Shown here: piece by piece, positions 62,371 through 64,000 of the stretch
How the letters are laid out: the number at the start of each line of letters is the position of its first letter
How positions within the stretch are numbered: the first letter of the stretch is position 1
From: Saprospiraceae bacterium
Lineage (GTDB): Bacteria > Bacteroidota > Bacteroidia > Chitinophagales > Saprospiraceae
Length of the DNA: 64,000 nucleotides
Reading direction: 5' to 3'
Assembly: GCA_016715405.1 (NCBI GenBank)
Contig: JADKAE010000009.1
Span: 1-64,000 of the forward strand
The notes under the pieces: model-generated
What the model saw: the letters and a program-made list of their open reading frames with translations, nothing else
Told to the model about the DNA's origin: nothing
The model's database searches: none
Translations under genes and position numbers: made by a program

Positions 62371-62790
62371 TTATCCGGATACAATTTCGTAACCCCAGGT
62401 GATTTGTGCCGTTTTCTCCATAATCCGGGCGGCAGAGCACAGTTTTTCCATTGACATATCCACGGCGCGTTTGACTTTTTTGTCGTCTAACGGGCCAAAA
62501 AGGCGGAAGTGGAGGTGGATGGTAGTAAAGAGAGAAGGGTGTTTGTCTTTTTCGCGCTCAGCATTCACTTCGAGTTGAATATCAAGTAATTGCTGACGTT
62601 GTTTGCGGAGCACGTAAATTACATCGATGGCACTGCAGGAGCCCAGTCCTACCAACATCAGTTGCATGGGCCGGAATGCCTTGTTTCCGCCGCCTACATC
62701 GGGCGAGCCGTCGGTTTCTACTGTGTTGCCAATTTCATTGACGGCCTGCATGTGGTAGGCGTCGTCAAGGCGGGTGAATGTTATTTTCAT
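62371..62790 (-). CDS. OsmC/Ohr-family peroxide-resistance-type protein
   Basis: The 139-residue protein has the OsmC fold with both redox cysteines in place: MLVGLGSCSAIDVIYVLRKQ and DMSMEKLCSAARIMEKTAQI. The N-terminal part (MQAVNEIGNTVETDGSP) matches the YhfA/OsmC subgroup common in Bacteroidota. These proteins are thiol-dependent (hydro)peroxidases. The next gene upstream, 10 bp away, encodes a small Lacal_2735-type protein and is probably in the same transcript. Confidence 0.9.
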   Translation of the reverse strand: MKITFTRLDDAYHMQAVNEIGNTVETDGSPDVGGGNKAFRPMQLMLVGLGSCSAIDVIYVLRKQRQQLLDIQLEVNAEREKDKHPSLFTTIHLHFRLFGPLDDKKVKRAVDMSMEKLCSAARIMEKTAQITWGYEIVSG

Positions 62791-62800
62791 CTTCCTCGTT

Positions 62801-62998
62801 TTACCGGTCAGCAGGTTTTGATCCGCCTGATTGATTTTCCAAGGCTTCTATTTGTTTGAGCACGTCTTCGGCTTCCTGCGTTTTCAGGGCATAACCCTTG
62901 ATGTCGCCGCTGCGCTGCAATTGCTGCGCTTCCTCCAGCAATTGGCGATATTGTTTGTCCAGGACTTTCACCGGGTCTTTTTTGAATATTCCGAACAT
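62801..62998 (-). CDS. Small Lacal_2735-family protein
   Basis: The 65 residues begin MFGIFKKDPVKVLDKQYRQL and form one long charged helix hairpin (LLEEAQQLQRSGDIKGYALK, then AEDVLKQIEALENQ). Start and composition match the short Lacal_2735 family, widespread in Bacteroidota and of unknown function. It is transcribed towards the OsmC gene. Confidence 0.85.
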   Translation of the reverse strand: MFGIFKKDPVKVLDKQYRQLLEEAQQLQRSGDIKGYALKTQEAEDVLKQIEALENQSGGSKPADR

Positions 62999-63021
62999 GG
63001 TATTGTTTTTTTTAAGTTATG

Positions 63022-63104
63022 GGTTGTCGGTTGTCGGTTGTGAGTTAAATTTTGACAAAAAAATGAACCGACAACCGACAACCGATAACTCGACAACTCA
63101 TAAA
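63022..63104. repeat. Inverted heptamer arrays GGTTGTC / CCGACAA
   Basis: GGTTGTC, GGTTGTC, GGTTGTG (63023-63043) face CCGACAA, CCGACAA, CCGATAA, CTCGACAA (63067-63099). The arms could pair over about 25 bp. It starts about 25 bp upstream of the Lacal_2735 start codon. From 63105 to 63350 the sequence is AT-rich with no gene seen. Confidence 0.85.
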
Positions 63105-63350
63105 CATACCAACCCCCAATCCGTTCAGTTTTTCGCGAAATAAAAATCTTAACATAAATTTAATTCTCAAACACATTGACATTCAATCATATGTATTTTT
63201 AAAATAATGTTGTTTAAATATAGACAAGGATGCGTTTTAAATTCTGTGTGATTTTTTAAATGTCGATATTAATTCGGATATGAAAATAGTATCATTATTT
63301 ATTATAAAATAAACAAACACTGATTTTGAATTTGGTGAAAGAATAGGGGC

Positions 63351-63381
63351 TTGACAAAAGCTAATTTGGCTATTACATTTG
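63351..63381 (+). promoter_or_regulatory. Bacteroidota-type promoter of the metY leader
   Basis: TTGAC (63351-63355) and TACATTTG (63374-63381), 20 bp apart, match the TTG...TAnnTTTG consensus. Transcription would start near 63388, about 20 bp before the riboswitch closing helix. Confidence 0.75.
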
Positions 63382-63406
63382 CAAAATCATTTTTTGTTGT
63401 AAAACA

Positions 63407-63538
63407 GATTTTATAACGAAGGGTGGAGAGATCAGGCTCTGCGAAACCCTGGCAACCTCGCCAAATTCCAACAGCGACGAAAGGTGCCAAATCCTGCCAA
63501 AGGCCGGAATTTTCCGGTGCATTTGGGACTATAAAATC
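63407..63538 (+). promoter_or_regulatory. SAM-I (S-box) riboswitch upstream of metY
   Basis: The conserved S-box core is present: GGTGGAGAGATCAGGCTCTG, GAAACCCTGGCAACC, then GGTGCCAAATCCTGCC and a final hairpin GGCCGGAATTTTCCGG. The closing P1 helix is a perfect 9-bp pair, GATTTTATA (63407-63415) with TATAAAATC (63530-63538). SAM binding stabilises P1 in this class. The 3' strand of P1 ends 6 nt before the start codon of the Cys-rich leader peptide, so SAM could directly mask or change translation of that peptide. No obvious transcription terminator follows P1 immediately. Confidence 0.85.
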
Positions 63539-63544
63539 ACAGTC

Positions 63545-63664
63545 ATGAAAAACGTTTCGCACGCACAACTTCCCTTTTTCTTCCCCGCTACAAAATCCGT
63601 AGCCGCCTCCGTATGCCGTAGCTCCTCCGCTACCGGTTCGATGTGTTGTTGCTGTTGTTGTTGA
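63545..63664 (+). CDS. Leader peptide ending in six cysteines
   Basis: The 39-codon ORF starts MKNVSHAQLPFFFPATKSVA and ends GSMCCCCCC followed by TGA; the six Cys codons are at 63644-63661. It lies between the SAM riboswitch and metY. Such a homopolymeric run of a regulated amino acid at the end of a short ORF is the mark of an attenuation leader: ribosomes would pause there when charged tRNA-Cys is low. A nested hairpin follows 24 nt after its stop. Polycysteine leader ORFs controlling Cys genes are established in mycobacteria; here the role is inferred. Confidence 0.7.
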   Translation: MKNVSHAQLPFFFPATKSVAASVCRSSSATGSMCCCCCC

Positions 63665-63687
63665 CCCTGCCACAGGCACGGTAAGTA

Positions 63688-63728
63688 TTGCAGTACTGCG
63701 CCCGCAGTGGGCCCCGCCGTATCTGCAA
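63688..63728 (+). promoter_or_regulatory. Nested hairpin between Cys6 leader and metY
   Basis: TTGCAG (63688-63693) pairs with CTGCAA (63723-63728), enclosing ACTGC/GCAGT (63695-63699 with 63704-63708). There is no U run, so it would more likely act on translation or through an alternative fold than as a simple terminator. Confidence 0.4.
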
Positions 63729-63730
63729 TC

Positions 63731-63764
63731 ACCCTGTCACCCTGTCACCCTGTCACCTTGTCAC
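63731..63764. repeat. CACCCTGT octamer array in the metY leader
   Basis: Three perfect CACCCTGT units and one CACCTTGT lie between the leader-peptide hairpin and the metY start. This is one of the few arrays found inside a 5' untranslated region. Confidence 0.8.
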
Positions 63765-63793
63765 AACCTTAATCACTCCTAAATAACAAAACA

Positions 63794-64000
63794 ATGTCTA
63801 CCAAAGCACTCCGATTTGAAACCCTGCAATTGCACGCAGGGCAGGAAGAAGTAGAAGCCACCACGCGCTCTCGCGCCGTGCCGATCTACCAAACGACATC
63901 CTACACGTTCAAGGATTCGGAACACGGCGCCAACCTGTTCGCACTCAAAGAATTCGGCAACATCTATTCGCGTATCATGAACCCCACCAACGACGTATTC
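63794..64000 (+). CDS. metY: O-acetylhomoserine sulfhydrylase, N-terminal part (runs off the window)
   Basis: The first 69 residues are present (MSTKALRFETLQLHAGQEEV, then RSRAVPIYQTTSYTFKDSEH, FGNIYSRIMNPTNDVF). This is the highly conserved N-terminus of the PLP-dependent Cys/Met metabolism family, closest to MetY, which makes homocysteine from O-acetylhomoserine and sulfide. Its leader contains a SAM riboswitch and a Cys6 peptide, consistent with control by both end products of sulfur assimilation. The PLP lysine and the rest lie beyond the window. Confidence 0.92.
   Translation, partial: MSTKALRFETLQLHAGQEEVEATTRSRAVPIYQTTSYTFKDSEHGANLFALKEFGNIYSRIMNPTNDVF

Noticed and set aside
63302..63732. 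Minus-strand reading frames across the metY leader
   Set aside because: They are antisense to a well-supported promoter, riboswitch and leader peptide and consist of low-complexity Gln/Thr runs complementary to the Cys codons.

Overview
The window looks like a chromosomal contig from a member of the Bacteroidota, most likely of the Saprospiria/Lewinella-Haliscomenobacter type. The evidence is: several very large surface proteins ending in type IX secretion (T9SS) sorting domains of both classes (short 'Por' tail and the gliding-motility-associated type B tail); a PorP/SprF-like partner; CarboxypepD_reg + TonB receptors; -7 promoter boxes of the Bacteroidota form TAnnTTTG; a Kelch/T9SS protein; a queuosine-precursor transporter; and a CtlX-type hydrolase. 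No rRNA, tRNA or CRISPR array was found.

Layout. 1-7.5 kb: two tandem, homologous T9SS surface proteins; the first is 5'-truncated by the window edge and frameshifted. 7.6-11.1 kb (minus): an Rpn/PD-(D/E)XK nuclease, then an ECF sigma factor followed by a membrane protein of possible anti-sigma role. 11.4-13.8 kb: a TonB receptor. About 14-22.5 kb: a visibly AT-richer accessory island with membrane proteins, an attC-like hairpin, AraC regulator, DUF1761 protein, amidohydrolase, PD40 propeller, a DJ-1/PfpI protein and a truncated IS21-type transposase. 22.5-32.8 kb: M14 peptidase, saccharopine-dehydrogenase-like enzyme, purC, small envelope proteins, META lipoprotein, ArnT/PMT-like glycosyltransferase and a small beta-barrel. 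32.9-43.4 kb (minus): PorP/SprF-like protein, then a giant protein with five cohesin-like modules plus Ig/PKD repeats, then a SprB-repeat protein. 43.8-46.7 kb: a patatin lacking its N-terminus and a cupredoxin/LTD/OB T9SS protein. 46.9-50.2 kb: an Oar-like TonB receptor. 50.3-57.4 kb: a beta-lactamase/D-aminoacylase fusion, CtlX, queuosine-precursor transporter, HscA-like Hsp70, eIF1/SUI1 protein and CutA. 57.5-63 kb: membrane protein, FecA-like receptor, Kelch protein, OsmC, small Lacal_2735-type protein. 63.3 kb to the end: promoter, SAM-I riboswitch, a 39-codon leader peptide ending in six cysteines, and the start of metY.

Three themes stand out. First, the end of the window appears to be a two-input leader: a SAM riboswitch whose closing helix ends 6 nt before a short ORF ending in Cys6, upstream of metY. 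Second, most intergenic gaps hold short arrays of 7- or 8-bp units, usually with an inverted partner array, that begin at or within a few bases of a stop codon; in several genes the array supplies the stop codon or the last residues, and at the patatin gene it replaces the N-terminus. Third, one T9SS protein carries a dockerin-like pair beside a cohesin-like domain, while another carries five cohesin-like modules, which suggests a non-cellulosomal surface assembly.

Caution: at least fifteen genes or gene regions contain single-base (occasionally two-base) indels, mostly deletions in homopolymers, that break clearly homologous reading frames. This is more likely an error-prone draft assembly than a cluster of pseudogenes. 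Broken genes are therefore listed as their readable segments, with the reconstruction stated.
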